Source: Taiwanofungus camphoratus (taxonomy: Eukaryota > Basidiomycota > Agaricomycetes > Polyporales > Taiwanofungaceae). Taken from it: 64,000 nt of DNA. The DNA is taken from assembly GCA_003999685.1 (NCBI GenBank), contig CP021226.1, forward strand, positions 310,001-374,000, read 5' to 3'. Below the pieces are notes generated by a model that saw only the letters and a program-made list of their open reading frames with translations, was not told the origin of the DNA and made no database searches. Numbering within the stretch: position 1 is the stretch's first letter; the number at the start of each line of letters is the position of its first letter. Of this stretch, positions 1-11,943 are shown one piece after another. A program made the translations under genes and the position numbers.

Positions 1-772
1 CAAACCAACCGTCGATTTCGATCCTTGTTCATCATAGTGGCAATGGCAAGGCATGTTCGTGTACGACCTGAAAAATGAATGCTCCGACAAGTTCTTGGTC
101 TGTTTATCGTACCTCGTTTAGCAGGTGATCCTTACTGTGCGGCCCTTGGTTGATATCTCGATCTCAAGTCTGCTGCGCCGATGAAGCGTCTGGACTGCGC
201 TGTGGTGACACAGTGTAGTATTGAGAAATCCGAATGACTGCGGAGATCGCGTTCACCGTTCCCAGAAGCGTATGGATCGTGATGCACCTCGATCCTTTTC
301 AAATTATTTTGAACTGCGGTCCTGCAGACCGTTGACTTTGCAACCGTCCACAGGGCTTAGCGAATGATTTGTGTACCTTCTCCTGTGCCGCAGTCGTGAA
401 CCTAGTTGGTGGTCAGTCAAATGAACAAAAACCATTCCTCATGAGCAATTATCAATTCTTTAACGAGCCTCATAAAGTATGTTTCCGCTCCGGCGTCGGT
501 AACAAGGACTAATCGCAGCAAGAACACAATCTAGAAGCCGTTCAAAAAGTCATCGTGCCTTTTAGGGCTGTTTTTCGGTCTCTGCGCAGGCGTCTTGCAT
601 CTCTTCAAGCGAGATTCAGCCTATGGTGTCCTGGCTGTTAACGCATGATATGGACCTTGTGTAGGCCTCACTCTGGCTCCGATGACTCGCCGTGACGTCC
701 TGCCACCCCTTCCGCTACCGTAAGAAGTGTAGTGTCCGCTCAGCGATATCTTGCGTATGCAACGCCTTAAAA
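1..772. other. no gene recognised at left edge
   Basis: No open frame of useful length with splice signals or family resemblance is visible here. It may hold the flank of a gene lying to the left and the promoter of the small gene that starts near 773. Confidence 0.4.
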
Positions 773-1273
773 ATGCAGCGAGGCTTTCAGTCCCATTCTC
801 AGCAGGTCGTTTCAGCGATATCACCCGGCCTATTCCAATTCTCTCCCTTCATGTCTGCAAACTCCCAATCCTCTTCTATGTTATCGCTCATCTCAGAAAC
901 TTCCGGCAGCCAGTATGGCTCCACCGCGACCTTAATACCTAAAGTTAGGAAATTTCCAGTCCACTCCGTATGCAGGAGAACTTATCACTTTGGTGGTCAT
1001 ACGCTGCAGCGGCAGGGACATGATGAGGGAACATCCACAGAACCCTATTCAACTGCTGCCGACTCCACAACGTCCGAGCCTAAGCCCAAGCCCAAGCCCA
1101 AGCCCAAGCCCAAAGACTTCGAGCAAGCCTTCGGAGCGCTATCGTCTACTTACGGCTTCATCACCAAGGTTCCCGCAAAAAATCCCAAGAAGCGACCCAA
1201 ATCCAAGAAAGCCGCAGGGAAGCAGAAATCCCTTGATGCGCCTCCTGCCTCCTCTACCTCAAACCCGAAGTAA
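773..1273 (+). CDS. small basic Lys/Pro-repeat protein, hypothetical
   Basis: Single open frame of 166 codons from the ATG at 773; the frame is open for 27 more codons upstream, so the start is a choice. The N-terminal half is rich in Ser and Gln with few acidic residues and could be a mitochondrial or low-complexity leader. The middle carries a run of Lys-Pro pairs (about 1083-1116, a 6-bp CCCAAG repeat), followed by a segment containing FEQAFGALSSTYGF and a very basic tail rich in Lys and Pro. The FEQAF segment looks like the only folded or conserved part. I do not recognise the family. No neighbour gives a functional hint; the next gene on the same strand is the AAA ATPase 1.6 kb away. It could be non-coding, but length, internal repeat and composition argue for a real small protein. 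Confidence 0.45.
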   Translation: MQRGFQSHSQQVVSAISPGLFQFSPFMSANSQSSSMLSLISETSGSQYGSTATLIPKVRKFPVHSVCRRTYHFGGHTLQRQGHDEGTSTEPYSTAADSTTSEPKPKPKPKPKPKDFEQAFGALSSTYGFITKVPAKNPKKRPKSKKAAGKQKSLDAPPASSTSNPK

Positions 1274-2903
1274 CCTTTCATGCTGTGAGTTTCATTTAAC
1301 TATCTGGCCTTTATACAACCTCGACGAACTTTGTGTGATTGATCTACTCACACACGGACTGTATTTCTCCATCTTGCTGCATTTCACATCCGTCCTATTT
1401 CAGAGCTCATATCTCTTTGTAGGATTAAACATCACGATTATGAAAGTTAGCCTTGCCTTGATGTATTCAGATTGGTCTAGAATGGTTAACTAGAAGAGGA
1501 ATATACTAATTCAGAATTATGGGTATGTCAGGCAACGCATAATACGAGTGCACGTAGAAGCAGGTATAGTCTCAGTCAAATATTACGTGGAATATGTTTT
1601 TTGCCGTTCAAATCAACAGTGTTAAGATGAATTGGCTAAAAAATGGGGGCTGACTTCTCGTGACTCGGAATAGGAAAGATCCCTTTGATCCTTCGGTTCT
1701 TAGTTCAGGATAGACGGCCTGGGACTTTGGTACCGGATCCGAAAGTGACTCTGGTCGACGGAAGGTAGGTAGGTATTTTAGCTCGAGTCAACGCCGTCAA
1801 GGCCTTGATGATCGGAGATCGTTGCCTGAGTGGCCTACCTTTTCCCTTATCCCAATATTATAGCGGCCCTCAGTTATTTTCTTGTATTATCTCTTGGGCC
1901 CTGACATGGACGATCCGTTTCTGGTCTGAGATATGTACCCACAAAATGATTGATGTTCAACGTTCATTGAGCAAATCTTGAACTCTGCGTCTCCCTGATT
2001 TAACACCTTCGAGTGCGAAGCATTGTCCTTAATGCCCTCTGAAGAAAATTCGTCCAGTACTGGCCATGTCATGGTTAAGAAAAAGAAATAAAGTGATTGA
2101 TTGATTTCTCCTATTTGCTATTATAAATCTCGGTTTAAGCATTCAATATGAGCACAAAGGAATTGGGAAACTGAAAACAATAGTAACTGAGTATCACTTG
2201 CAGCAACGCCCTTGTAAATTCCTGCGGAGATATGTACTCACTGCAGATTATGATACCATTCATATGACACCTTTCATATGTTTTTAAAAACACTGCTAAC
2301 TCAGAATATTGAATTTCTACATAATGTGCAATTGCCGTATCTTACCAAGTAGTGCTTATTCCGAGTACTTTGTCGACGACATCTGTCACCTCGATCGACA
2401 CCGTCAGCTTTTCTTCCATTCCAAAGTGATGCAGACTTCTCGAATTTGCGTACAAGATAGACTCTCCTGGATGCCACCACATTATTGTCATTCCAGCATT
2501 CGAATGGACAGCCTGAAGATGAATATGTACCCTCCGAGTCATCATAAAAGTGGTACCTACTTTCACGACTTCAAGTTCCAATATGGAACCGCTACAGACC
2601 ACATCGGACTCGTCCGTGTCCCGTAAAAAAATCCAGGCTCTTGCGAGCTGACACGATAGGAATCTAGGATCGGTTGGATATCCTCATCGACTCAATGGCG
2701 GCAGTTCTCAGAAGATGGAAGCTAAGTAATTCCTTGCTTGCCTGTTTTAGAGTTCGCCACGCGATCGAGGACACCCGTCCACCTTGCAGCGCCGCGTCTT
2801 GAACCTCCACATTCAACTGAGTCCTCATTCCTTTCCCTGGCTATTCAATCTGTTCAACGCTTCTACGGGACATTGGAGTGTTTTCAAGGGCTGTATATCA
2901 AAA
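1274..2903. other. intergenic, with one possible minus-strand exon
   Basis: Mostly unassigned. On the minus strand, 2602 down to 2342 is open for 86 codons and is followed at once by a good donor (GTAAGA). Its translation has mixed hydrophobic and charged character (contains HSNAGMTIMWWHPGES) rather than a low-complexity look, so it may be an exon of an unrecognised gene, but no partner exon could be fixed. The rest is AT-rich and shows nothing else. Confidence 0.25.
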
Positions 2904-4443
2904 ATGGCCGTCTCACCTGCTACAAAACGGGCGATTTTTGATGGTGAGCACCCCTCGCGTCGTAAAGAGCATTTCATTAAAAAGTGTGCTTATCTTCAGT
3001 TGCATTGTTCGTGGTATCTCAAGTACGTCCAAATTATCTGCATTATGTCATAAAACACTAATAGGGGGCGTAAGGCAGCCTTGTATTACACAGTCCGGGT
3101 CAGTCCTTCGGCGCATCTTACAGCGACAGGAACTGATGCTATATTCCATCTCAAGTGGATCGTGGACAGTATGGTGCCAGGAGAGAGGAAGGAAGTGAAG
3201 GCCAAGAGCTTGAAAGCCTTAGAGAAGCTTGGTCACAGAGACCTTAAATTGGACGAGTACGAGAGTGAGCACATCCAGCCATTCTCCCTGAACAGCGCAA
3301 ATGCCTACATGACATCATGGTGCTAACAGAGCAAATTGCGTCGGAGGTTATACATCCAGACGATATCGACGTGCGCTTTTCAGGTAGTATTGCCTTGTCA
3401 ACTTGTAGTAATATGCTTCTCACCTCATTCGTGTGCAGATATCGGAGGCCTTGAACCTATCATTTCGTCCCTACGCGAATCCGTGATTTATCCTCTAATA
3501 TATCCCGACCTCTTTTCCTCCTCATCCCTCCTTGGTGCTCCAAAGGGCGTTTTATTGTTTGGCCCGCCAGGTTGTGGCAAGACTATGCTTGCGAAGGCTT
3601 TGGCCAAGGAGTCTGGCGCCACCTTCATCAATATCGCTGCCTCTGTGCTGACGAACAAGTGGTATGGCGAGTCTAACAAGCTCGTTGCTGCGTTGTTCTC
3701 GCTTGCTCGGAAGACTCAGCCTAGTATCGTATTTATTGACGAGATCGACTCATTTCTGAGGGAAAGGACGAAGGGAGACCACGAAGTGACGGGAATGATG
3801 AAGGCGGAATTCATGACGTATGTCACGCATTTATCGGTGCCGCTGACACAACTTCATATTTCTGCAGTCTATGGGACGGCCTTCTCTCTGGTACTGACCG
3901 GATATTGGTCCTCGGCGCTACGAACCGACCCAACGATATTGACTCTGCTATTCTACGGCGCATGCCGAAGCGATTTTCTGTGGGACTTCCTGATATGGAA
4001 CAACGACAGAAAATTCTTAGTCTTGTACGTGAAATCGGCATCTAGAACCGCAGACGCTACCTAACGATTCATCGCTTCATTTTGTGTCTAAATGATGACT
4101 TTATTGACAGATGCTTAAAGACACTCATTTAGCCAACCAATTCTCTTTGCAGAAGCTTGCGGAGGAGACTGATGGTCTTTCGGGTTCTGATCTGAAGGAG
4201 ATGTGTCGTAACGCGGCAATGAGACCTATGCGAGAGTTCATTCGTGAGGCAGAGGACGTCCGTGAAAAGCTGGATCGTTGTCAAGAAGAGGTATCTTACT
4301 GCTTTCATTTTTTTTGCTCATTCACTCACAAGTTCTCATGTTCTAAGGGCTTTAAGTTGCGGCCCCTGACTTTTGAAGACTTTTTCCAGGCGGATGGTAC
4401 AAGTGCACTGCCACCGACGAACATTCTAGAGGACATATCATAA
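2904..4443 (+). CDS. MSP1: Msp1/ATAD1-type mitochondrial outer-membrane AAA ATPase
   Basis: AAA ATPase that pulls mislocalised tail-anchored proteins from the mitochondrial outer membrane. Proposed exons are 2904-3022, 3065-3264, 3330-3383, 3439-3817, 3868-4024, 4111-4290 and 4348-4443, giving 394 codons. The linker DLKLDEYE, the stretch [20 protein letters not shown], Walker A GPPGCGKT (about residue 166), Walker [11 protein letters not shown], the sensor ATNRPNDID and the C-terminal [11 protein letters not shown]-type helix follow yeast Msp1 closely along the whole AAA domain. The region [14 protein letters not shown] is rejoined across an intron. The first two exons are least certain. The expected N-terminal membrane anchor is not clearly hydrophobic in this model, and the first intron would be only 42 nt, so the true start may lie in another upstream exon. 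Family assignment is firm; the 5' end is not. Confidence 0.85.
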
Positions 4444-5270
4444 CGCTCTTCGTCTATAGTACGGTTATGTTACAGCACATAAATTTGACACGGGATTGTA
4501 CGCATATAATACACGGTAAAGTTCGTTATCCGTACATTGGCCTTAAGACAGCTGCCCGTCGCAAGGTATGCAATACTCGATCACTTCCCCCACCCCATTG
4601 CACAATTGGACAATCGATGAAGACCGTAACATCCCCATAGGGGCGGAGGTCGCTGTGGCAAAAGTCCGAACAAAAGCCTGAGGTCCCTCTGGATGATCCA
4701 CCCTGCGGAGAGTGCGGTGAGTTGCTAATACCTGGGGTTGCGTGGTTCAAAAAAATGCCTCATCATATGCGGAAGATCCAGCAGATCGCGGACAAGGCTG
4801 ACCTTGGGCTCGTCGTGTGCACGTCGTGAAAACCGAACAGTTTGTGTTGGGGTGAACTGATTGTCGTTTGCTGACGCAACTTGCTATAGATGCAGCCCGC
4901 AGCGAGCTACGCGTACGACATTCTCGACTGGAAAGGTGGCAGTCTTCAATATCATAGAGCGGAACGCGGACTAAGATGCTGATTTCCTGTTCCTAGGCCC
5001 TTGTGAGTAGACATTGCCTTCAGCTCTGTTTGGGGTGATGTTAACCCATCACGACCTGATCATATATTGTGAAGATTAGGTCGTCTCTGGCTAACATTAG
5101 GCCAGACATCAGGCCTATATATTGTATACAACCTCTCTTACGCGCGGCTAGCGACGCAGATAGTCGCTGCGCTCGACTAAACGGTGTGTTCTGTCAAGAT
5201 GTAGACCCGAATATACAGTTGGTATAGAGACCGTGGAATATATACATTATGCTACACGAGACAAGCCAAA
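4444..5270. other. intergenic, no gene seen
   Basis: Holds the 3' flank of the AAA ATPase gene and sequence without a supported gene. From about 5039 there is an LTR-like run (TGTTAA start, TATA-like TATATATTG near 5118), but no matching end or target duplication could be found. Confidence 0.35.
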
Positions 5271-5755
5271 TAGTGTATACTTATGACTGTCAGGTGTGGT
5301 TCAACATGCCCTTCTTGACCTTGAACCACCACCATATCCTTGGGCACTTGTCACTCATTGAGACTTTACCATCCCTCTCTTAAAACCGTTCATTCTCATG
5401 TCAAGATCATCCAACTTGACTCCCACATTCATTTTCTGAGCATCAATTAACTTGATTATAGAATTGTTGCTGTCCTACACTGTCCACAGTGACATTCTTC
5501 TCTCCCTCATCTCCCACCTGTCACTCAGAAGTGACAGCCTCCAAACCTCCTGACCTTAAATGTGGTCTGTCCCAAACTTATCCAACTGTTGATGAACATG
5601 GTCTCTTGCAGAAGGGGAGGGAAGCAACATGCTCCCCAACACAACTCAACACCCATGCAAGATGTGCTAAAAAAAGGGCCTCCATGTGTGGTTTGTCATG
5701 ACAGGAGTTAGGGCATATGCCAGGGGATCAGGGTCAAGGGGGTGGGCTGATATAC
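5270..5755. other. CpG-depleted block
   Basis: Across nearly 480 bases I see only about one CG dinucleotide, while TG and CA are common. CG returns abruptly at about 5757. No open frame has family resemblance. This is the signature expected of an old methylated repeat that has lost CpG by deamination; what the original element was cannot be told. Confidence 0.5.
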
Positions 5756-5959
5756 TGCGCCCTGTCGGTATGAGGATTTCTGAGCCAGGTAGGGAGGGGA
5801 GGGGGGAAACTTCATTGGGTAAGCAGGCCTCCTTCAACGGGCCGCACCGAACACGAGGAGGAATCATCGTGGGAAGGTTTATTTTGGTGTATGTGACCGG
5901 CCCTAATCTGGTCACCCATGAGGCGGAGGGGATAGCGGAGCCGAGCGTCTGCGATGAAC

Positions 5960-6177
5960 CCCCGAAACCAGTAGGGCTACACTCAGTCCCTTAAGGGTGC
6001 TGACGGTACGGACAACCGAGCCGAGCAACCTTTCTGAGCGTGTGGATTTCCTGCCCACGCCAAGTAACGAGGGCACCGATAGTTTTCGGTGCATGCGGGC
6101 GCGGATGCCCATTTACTATCTATGACACTCTGCATGTACCTACGTTGTACGGAGTATAAACCCGGTGAATCAAAAAA
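5960..6177 (+). mobile_element. 3' tail of a non-LTR element (copy A)
   Basis: This stretch matches the sequence at about 49335-49651. Both copies share TAGGGCTA.ACTCA near the start, TGCCCACGCCA..TAACGAGG, a TGCATGCGGGCGC.GATGCCCA block and ..GGAGTATAAACCCG..GAAT, and both end in an A run (6 A here, 19 A in the other). Common 3' ends with A tails are typical of LINE or SINE insertions. The other copy lies beside a LINE-type RNase H remnant, so this is probably a 5'-truncated LINE. The upstream limit is not clear. Confidence 0.65.
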
Positions 6178-6456
6178 GGGGGTGTGGTCCAATACATCCG
6201 TTGTTGCTTTTCAGACGCGCTGACGACGCGTTCACACAAGACATCTCTGTTCAGTGTTATAACATAAAGTACATCCTTCACTCAAGCTTACTTACCAAGG
6301 AAGCCTTGTAGGGGAGTATACACCAACACCGTGACTACAGGGATCGAGACCTTCAAGTGGTGAACCCAGAGCTCGAGCAACGCCTTCATTCCCTTTCGGG
6401 TTCAACGTCTGACCTGGTAATGCATGTAAAGAACCTCGCAAACCAGCTTGTACTCA

Positions 6457-7957
6457 ATGGCAGGTGCGTCGCCCTTGACTTTGCGCAAGTCTACCCGACG
6501 TAACTCGCTTTCTATTCCGCTGGCTTACAGCACATCCCCCTCGGCAGACCTTGCACAACTCGACCGCATCGACGAACAGCTGCGCGAAGCGATGGTGTGC
6601 ATACGCAGCGCACGGAACAGCATCTCACCCGCGAACCGCCTGCCACCTGAGGTCATGTCCCCGATCTTCGCGGAGCTCGCGTCCAGCGCACGCAGAGAGC
6701 TTGACCCACAGCGTCCCACCAAGCGCTTCATGAGCGTTGTGGCGGTGTGCCGCCACTGGCGCCGCACCGCGCTGTCCTGCCATGCGCTCTGGGCCACGGT
6801 GGTCATCGACAAGTGGACGTCGCCAGAAGCAGCGGCGGCGGTGCTCCGTCGCTCCGGCGTCCTTCCACTGACGGTGTTCTTCCGCAAGGCCGGCGAGCTG
6901 CTGAGCGTCCTAACGCCGCATGTGTCGCGCCTGCGGAGACTCTGTCTGATCAAGACTGCGCCATTCACCTTGTTCCCCTTCTTCGCACCGCCAACAGACT
7001 GTTTTGAGCGCCTGACACAATTGTATCTGTGCAACCTTTGCTACGACCAGCTGCGCCATCTGGACACCTTCTTCGACTTCATAGAAGCAACCCCAAACCT
7101 CGAAACGTTAGATCTCAATGAAGCGAGTCAATTCCCGCGTCCCAATGAGGTGTCGGTTTTTCCGCTTCAGCGCCGCCTTGCTTTGCCTCGCCTGCGGACA
7201 CTCTGCTTCCATGGCTGCAGATGGGAGGCCATAGCATGGGTCCTCAGACATTTCACGTTTTCTGGCAGCGTGTCTATCTACGCTGAGGTGAATAGCTTGA
7301 CATACCTCACAGACATGGGCGCCGTCTTCCAAGAGGACGCGGCGTTCCTGTCACATCTTCGAGCGCTCACAAAATTGGACGTCTGGGCCATCGCAAACAA
7401 ACTGTGCATGAGTTGTTCTGGGCTTGGCGTCGCCCTCGAACTATGCTTTATATGGAATGGATATATAGTGGACGGTGATATCAGGGGCGTGAATTCTATG
7501 TTTATGGCACTTCTGCCGCGTATATTGCACCTCATAGACGTCACCGAGCTCCGAATGAAGATTGGCGGGAAATATCTGCCATACATAGGTTCCATACAGG
7601 ATCTCTTCCAAGATCTACCTGCCGTGGAATCCTGCACCATAGAGCTTGGCTTGGAGAAGGACAAAGCGCAATACTGGCATGGTACCGTTTACGCACCTTC
7701 AAGCATTGCACTTCATTGGAGAGCCTGACCTCCTCGAGGATGTTATCTGGATGCTGCGACTTGCTAGAAGGCGTGCTGGGGTAGGTCGTCGCCTGCGGAA
7801 GCTCATATGCCCTGTGCCACGGTCCGCCTCTGCAGGCGCTTGGAACCCAGACAGGATCAGGGTTGATGGCGAGCATGTCGTGGCATTTGTCGATTCGGTG
7901 GAGTGGAACGCCACCCCTCCGATGATGGATATCAGGGGTTGGGACAGTGTCATCTGA
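6457..7957 (+). CDS. F-box/LRR-like protein with an apparent frame break
   Basis: F-box proteins recruit substrates to SCF ubiquitin ligases and form large families in Agaricomycetes. The ATG at 6457 begins a frame that stays open to 7728. A leading helix containing LDRIDEQLREAM is followed by the F-box itself (NRLPPEVMSPIFAELAS ... VCRHWRRTALSCHALWATV, about residues 60-130), then leucine-rich segments such as LPRLRTLCFHGC. From about 7690 the family-like sequence moves to another frame, which runs to a stop at 7957 and includes EPDLLEDVIWMLRLARRR and DSVEWNATPP. A single-base indel (true or sequencing) or a very small intron near 7670-7700 would explain this; no good intron is visible. If the shift is real, the gene encodes a protein cut about 80 residues short. 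Substrate unknown. Confidence 0.75.
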
Positions 7958-8007
7958 GCCAGTGGTATTACATCTGCTGATGAAATTTCCATGTATTCAT
8001 CCCTGAT

Positions 8008-8118
8008 TAGAGCGTATTCGCACCCAATTTGAACTCGAGCAAAAAAGGAAAAAATCGGCAAATAGTGGTCTCTGATTGGCTTGGGGCCCAATTCGAACTT
8101 GGCTGCGAATACGCTCTA
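8008..8118. mobile_element. MITE-like element, TA target, 14-bp perfect terminal inverted repeats
   Basis: TAGAGCGTATTCGC at 8008-8021 is the exact reverse complement of GCGAATACGCTCTA at 8105-8118. The similarity continues inward with a few mismatches for about 25 bases in total. If the outer TA is read as the target duplication, the inverted repeats start GAGCGTATTCGC, which fits a Tc1/mariner-like miniature element of about 107 bp. It has no coding capacity and sits just 3' of the F-box gene. It could also be a chance long palindrome, but the match length makes that unlikely. Confidence 0.65.
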
Positions 8119-8535
8119 TTCCACGTATCTTCATGATGGCGGCACCATAGCAAATTGTCACTACTTAAAGTTACTCAAGGCTGTGATCTGCCATTAGCTT
8201 GAGCCGATGCGCGTCGTCGTCGCAGGCAAGGGCGGGTAAACTGACGCGCAGCTATGGCCACATGACCGCGAATAACTCGTGCGACATTTTCGCGTTGGCC
8301 CGACTGTGCATCCGACTGTTCTCGGGTAGTGCGAGGGTCAGCAGACATTCAAGAGAACATCGTCGACTATGCTGTCTCCGGCACCAGGCGCTCATCCGCC
8401 GCCCTGTCCCCGCTCGGTTCGGTCTGGCACTTGATGTCAGCCCCCTGTGTTATAAAGGCGAACTTACGCGCTGACAGCGACCAAGGCTACGACAGCACTG
8501 AAGAGTGTGCCCCGCGCTGGAACTAGATACGGGAT
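8119..8535. other. upstream region of the trehalase gene
   Basis: Short open frames occur on the plus strand but none resembles a known protein or carries clear splice sites. The region probably holds the trehalase promoter; no confident TATA box or activator site was picked out. Confidence 0.35.
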
Positions 8536-11479
8536 ATGGCAGCGATAGTAAGTGTGCTCTGTCTTCTCCACGCGGTGCTCGCCTTGCCCCAGGCGGCGTC
8601 CAGCAGCACCGCACAAGGCATGACCCTCAATACGTCCTCTGTCACCATCTCGACCGCGGTACCCAGCCCATCCGCTCCCCTGTCCTCCGTCCTTCCATCC
8701 CAGGTGCCCCTACCCCCTGTGCAGGCATGGTGTCCGAGTGAAATCTTCTGCGCTGGTGCGGTACGCTCTGTCCCTCCATGACCTCAGCTCCCGCGCGCTC
8801 ATGGTTTCGGATCCAGCTCTTGCAAACCCTGAACCTGGCGGACCCATATGCAGACCAGAAGACCATCGTCGACAAGCCCACTGCCAAGACTTCACAGCAG
8901 GTCCTCGCGGACTTCCGCGCGCTCCCGAACGGGAGCACGACAGAGGGCGATATCGTCGGCTTCCTCGATGGCGACTTCCGCGGCGAGGGCCTCGAGCTGG
9001 AGGCGATCGCGCTCCCGAACTTCAACCCGACCCCTGCATTTCTAAGCAATGTCACCGATCCGCTATTGCGCGCATGGGCGCAGACCGTGCACGGGTATTG
9101 GACGCAGCTCGTGCGCGACACAAACGAGACCGCGCTGTGCCCCTCTGGCACGGAGGACGGGCCGTGCGAGGGCTCGTTCGTCCCGCTCAACCACACCTTC
9201 GTCATCCCCGGCGGGCGGTTCCGCGAGCAGTGTGCGTGTGCAGTGTGCAGTGTGTCTGGGTCGCTGACCCGACGCCCGTTGACAGACTACTGGGACTCGT
9301 ACTGGATCGTGCAGGGCCTGCTCCAGTCGGAGTTGTATGACGTCGCGAACGCGACGCTGCAAAACTTCATGGATGAGATCGCGCGGTTCGGGTTCATCCC
9401 CAACGGCGGACGCATCTACTGTGCGTGCATTCTCATCGCGCCGTGCTTCGTTTGCTGACAACTGCCTAGATCTGGCGCGCTCACAGCCCCCGCTTTTCGT
9501 CCGCGTGAGTCGTGCTCCCTATTGTCCGCCGTGACGCTTACTAACCTCTGTAAAGATGGTCTCTGACTATGTCGCTGCGACAAACGACACGACTGTCCTC
9601 GCGCGCGCTCTGCCCATGGCCGAGGTACGCCCGGTCCGTCCATTAGACAGCGCAACTAATACGCGTGCCGTACTTGCAGATCGAGCTGCAGTGGTGGGCG
9701 ACTAATCGTACCATCAACGTGACGAGCCCGTACACGAACCAGACGTACGCGATGGCGCGCTACTCGGTGACCAACTCGGCGCCGCGCCCCGAGTCGTACC
9801 TTACGGGTGCGCGGTCCTTCCTTTCCTTTTCCACCCTTTCTCACACCAGCCAATTCATTGATCCCATCTACAGACTACCTGACCGCGAACGACCCGACGT
9901 TGCAAGTACCCCTGAACGAGAGCCAACGTGCGGACTTGTACGCCGAGCTCGCGAGCGGCGCGGAGACGGGCTGGGACTACTCCTCGCGCTGGACCGCGCA
10001 GCCGCTCGCGGGCGGGTCGAACGACACGAACCCTGCGCTGCGGGCGCTGAACACGCGGAACGTCGTCCCTGTGTGCCTCAACAGCATCCTCTGTGAGCGC
10101 CCTGGGGTGTCCCCAACATCCTCTCGCGGACATCCTCACTCACGAGTCCACTTTACCCGCAGACAACGCCCATACGCTGCTTGCGGACTTCTACACGTCC
10201 CCCTCCGCCGGCCCGGCGCAGAACGCGTCCGCGGCGGCCGGGCACCGCGCGCGGGCGGCCGAGCTACGCGCCGGTGTCCTTGATCTCTTCTGGGACGCGC
10301 CGAAGCTCGCGTTCTACGACTTCAACCTCACCGCGCACTCGCGCAGCGCGCTCTTCAGCGCTGCGACGTTCTACCCCTTGTGGGCGGGCATCATGCCCGA
10401 CGAATTGAGCGCGTCGGAGACGGCCGCGTTCGGCGCGTTCGCGGCGCTCAACATGGTGCTCAACCGGTATAACGGCACGATGCCCGTGACGTTTCTAGAG
10501 ACAGGGCTGCAGTGGTGCGTCTTCCCTTCTGTCTTAATCAGTTTGTCACGTGATCCGACTCTACACTGCAGGGACGCGCCGAATGCGTGGCCGCCGCACC
10601 AGTTCATCGCGCTGGAGGCGCTGCGCGCGCTCCCTACGAACGTGACCTCCGGTGGCGTTCCCGAGCCGCTGGCGAACCAGTCCACGTACGACCTCGTGCC
10701 CGCAGGCCAGCTCGGGCTCGCCGAGGACGAGCTGCCCGGGCAGCCCATAATCGGCTCGGGCAGGAACGCGACGAAGACGGGCCCGGGCACGGACGTGAGC
10801 AGGCTGAGCGGGACCGTTGTGAACGGCGGCAACGCGACTGCTGGCGAGGGCTGGGCGGCGGCGCTGCAGCGGGAGCTGGCGAATCGGTATTTTGCCGGTG
10901 CGCTGTGCAGCTGGTGAGTTGATCCCGGATATAGGGGTGTGAGTGAGAGCGCCATGCGGTACTAATGGAGCCCTTTGCAGGCACGCGACGGGCGGGGAGA
11001 TCCCCGGCGTGTTGCCCCGGCTTTCGAACCAGGAGCTCAACGTCACGCAGAGCGTCAACAACACCGGCAACGTATGTCTTCCCTTCCTGGTGTGTGCTTC
11101 GACTTAGACTTCTCACCACTGTGCATCGTACCACCTAGATGTTTGAGAAATTCTCCATCTCGGACGTCGACTCCTCTGGTAGCGGGGGCGAGTACACGGT
11201 CCAGGTAGGCCTCTCTCGGTCGTTCTTTGGGCCTTGAGTTGAATGTGCACATCGTGCCAGGCCGGATTTGGCTGGACGAATGGCGTGGTTCTCTGGATCG
11301 CGAGTAATTACGGGCAAATACTCGTCGCTCCGCAGTGCCCGGACCTCCTGGCCATCGCTAACAATACCATAAACACAACGTCCTCAAGCAAAAGCGCAGC
11401 AGGGAGGCTGCACGTTGCCCCATCCGGCTTGTTACTTACGGGCATGGTTGCGGGTATGCTTGTAGGTGTGCTGGCCTGA
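8536..11479 (+). CDS. GH37 trehalase, secreted and probably GPI-anchored
   Basis: Hydrolyses alpha,alpha-trehalose to two glucose molecules at the cell surface or wall. Twelve exons join in frame to 764 codons: 8536-8760, 8817-9231, 9286-9420, 9470-9504, 9556-9624, 9680-9806, 9874-10092, 10163-10514, 10572-10913, 10981-11071, 11139-11204 and 11261-11479. A signal peptide (MAAIVSVLCLLHAVLALP) starts the protein. Signature 1, PGGRFREQ-YYWDSYW, lies at about residues 206-220 across an intron. Signature 2, QW-DAPNAWPP, lies at about 523-532, again across an intron. The C-terminal glycine-rich hexose-site region is GFGWTNGV. The final hydrophobic tail (LLLTGMVAGMLVGVLA) after a Ser-rich linker suggests GPI attachment. 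Numerous N-x-S/T sites fit secretion. All residues I can check in both signatures are present, so the enzyme should be active. Confidence 0.93.
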
Positions 11480-11943
11480 AAATGATGCAATTGCATTGCT
11501 CGTTGTAATGCTTAATGCGTTGACGTGTGTATGACGAACATTAACGGACTTCGGCGTCATTGGACGATGCAACATGTGTTGAATGCACGGATGATTTCTT
11601 GGTTCCATGTCGTACGAAAAAGTAATACTGACTCTGTGATGTGTTGGCTGGCTTCAGTAGATCCAAACTGTACACAAGGGGGGATATACATACGAGAACA
11701 AGAAACACGATAAGATGATCGTCTATCATGTCATTCGTATCAATTTCCTATAATGTCAAACGCAACGTTGCTCCATAGGGAATTGAAAGGATCCGAGAAG
11801 CCGTTTGTCTTCTAAAAAATTGTTGGATCCCACTGGTAAAACAGCTCTGTGGCTCGCCCAAAGATGCCGCTGTTATTTTTAGATTCAAACCTTGATTATT
11901 TAGCATCCAGTTGTCATCGCGGATATTCCGCGAGGGTCATCCT

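Noticed and set aside
5039-5307. Possible third solo LTR (TGTTAA start, TATA-like box)
   Set aside because: No convincing CA end paired with a direct 5-base duplication was found.
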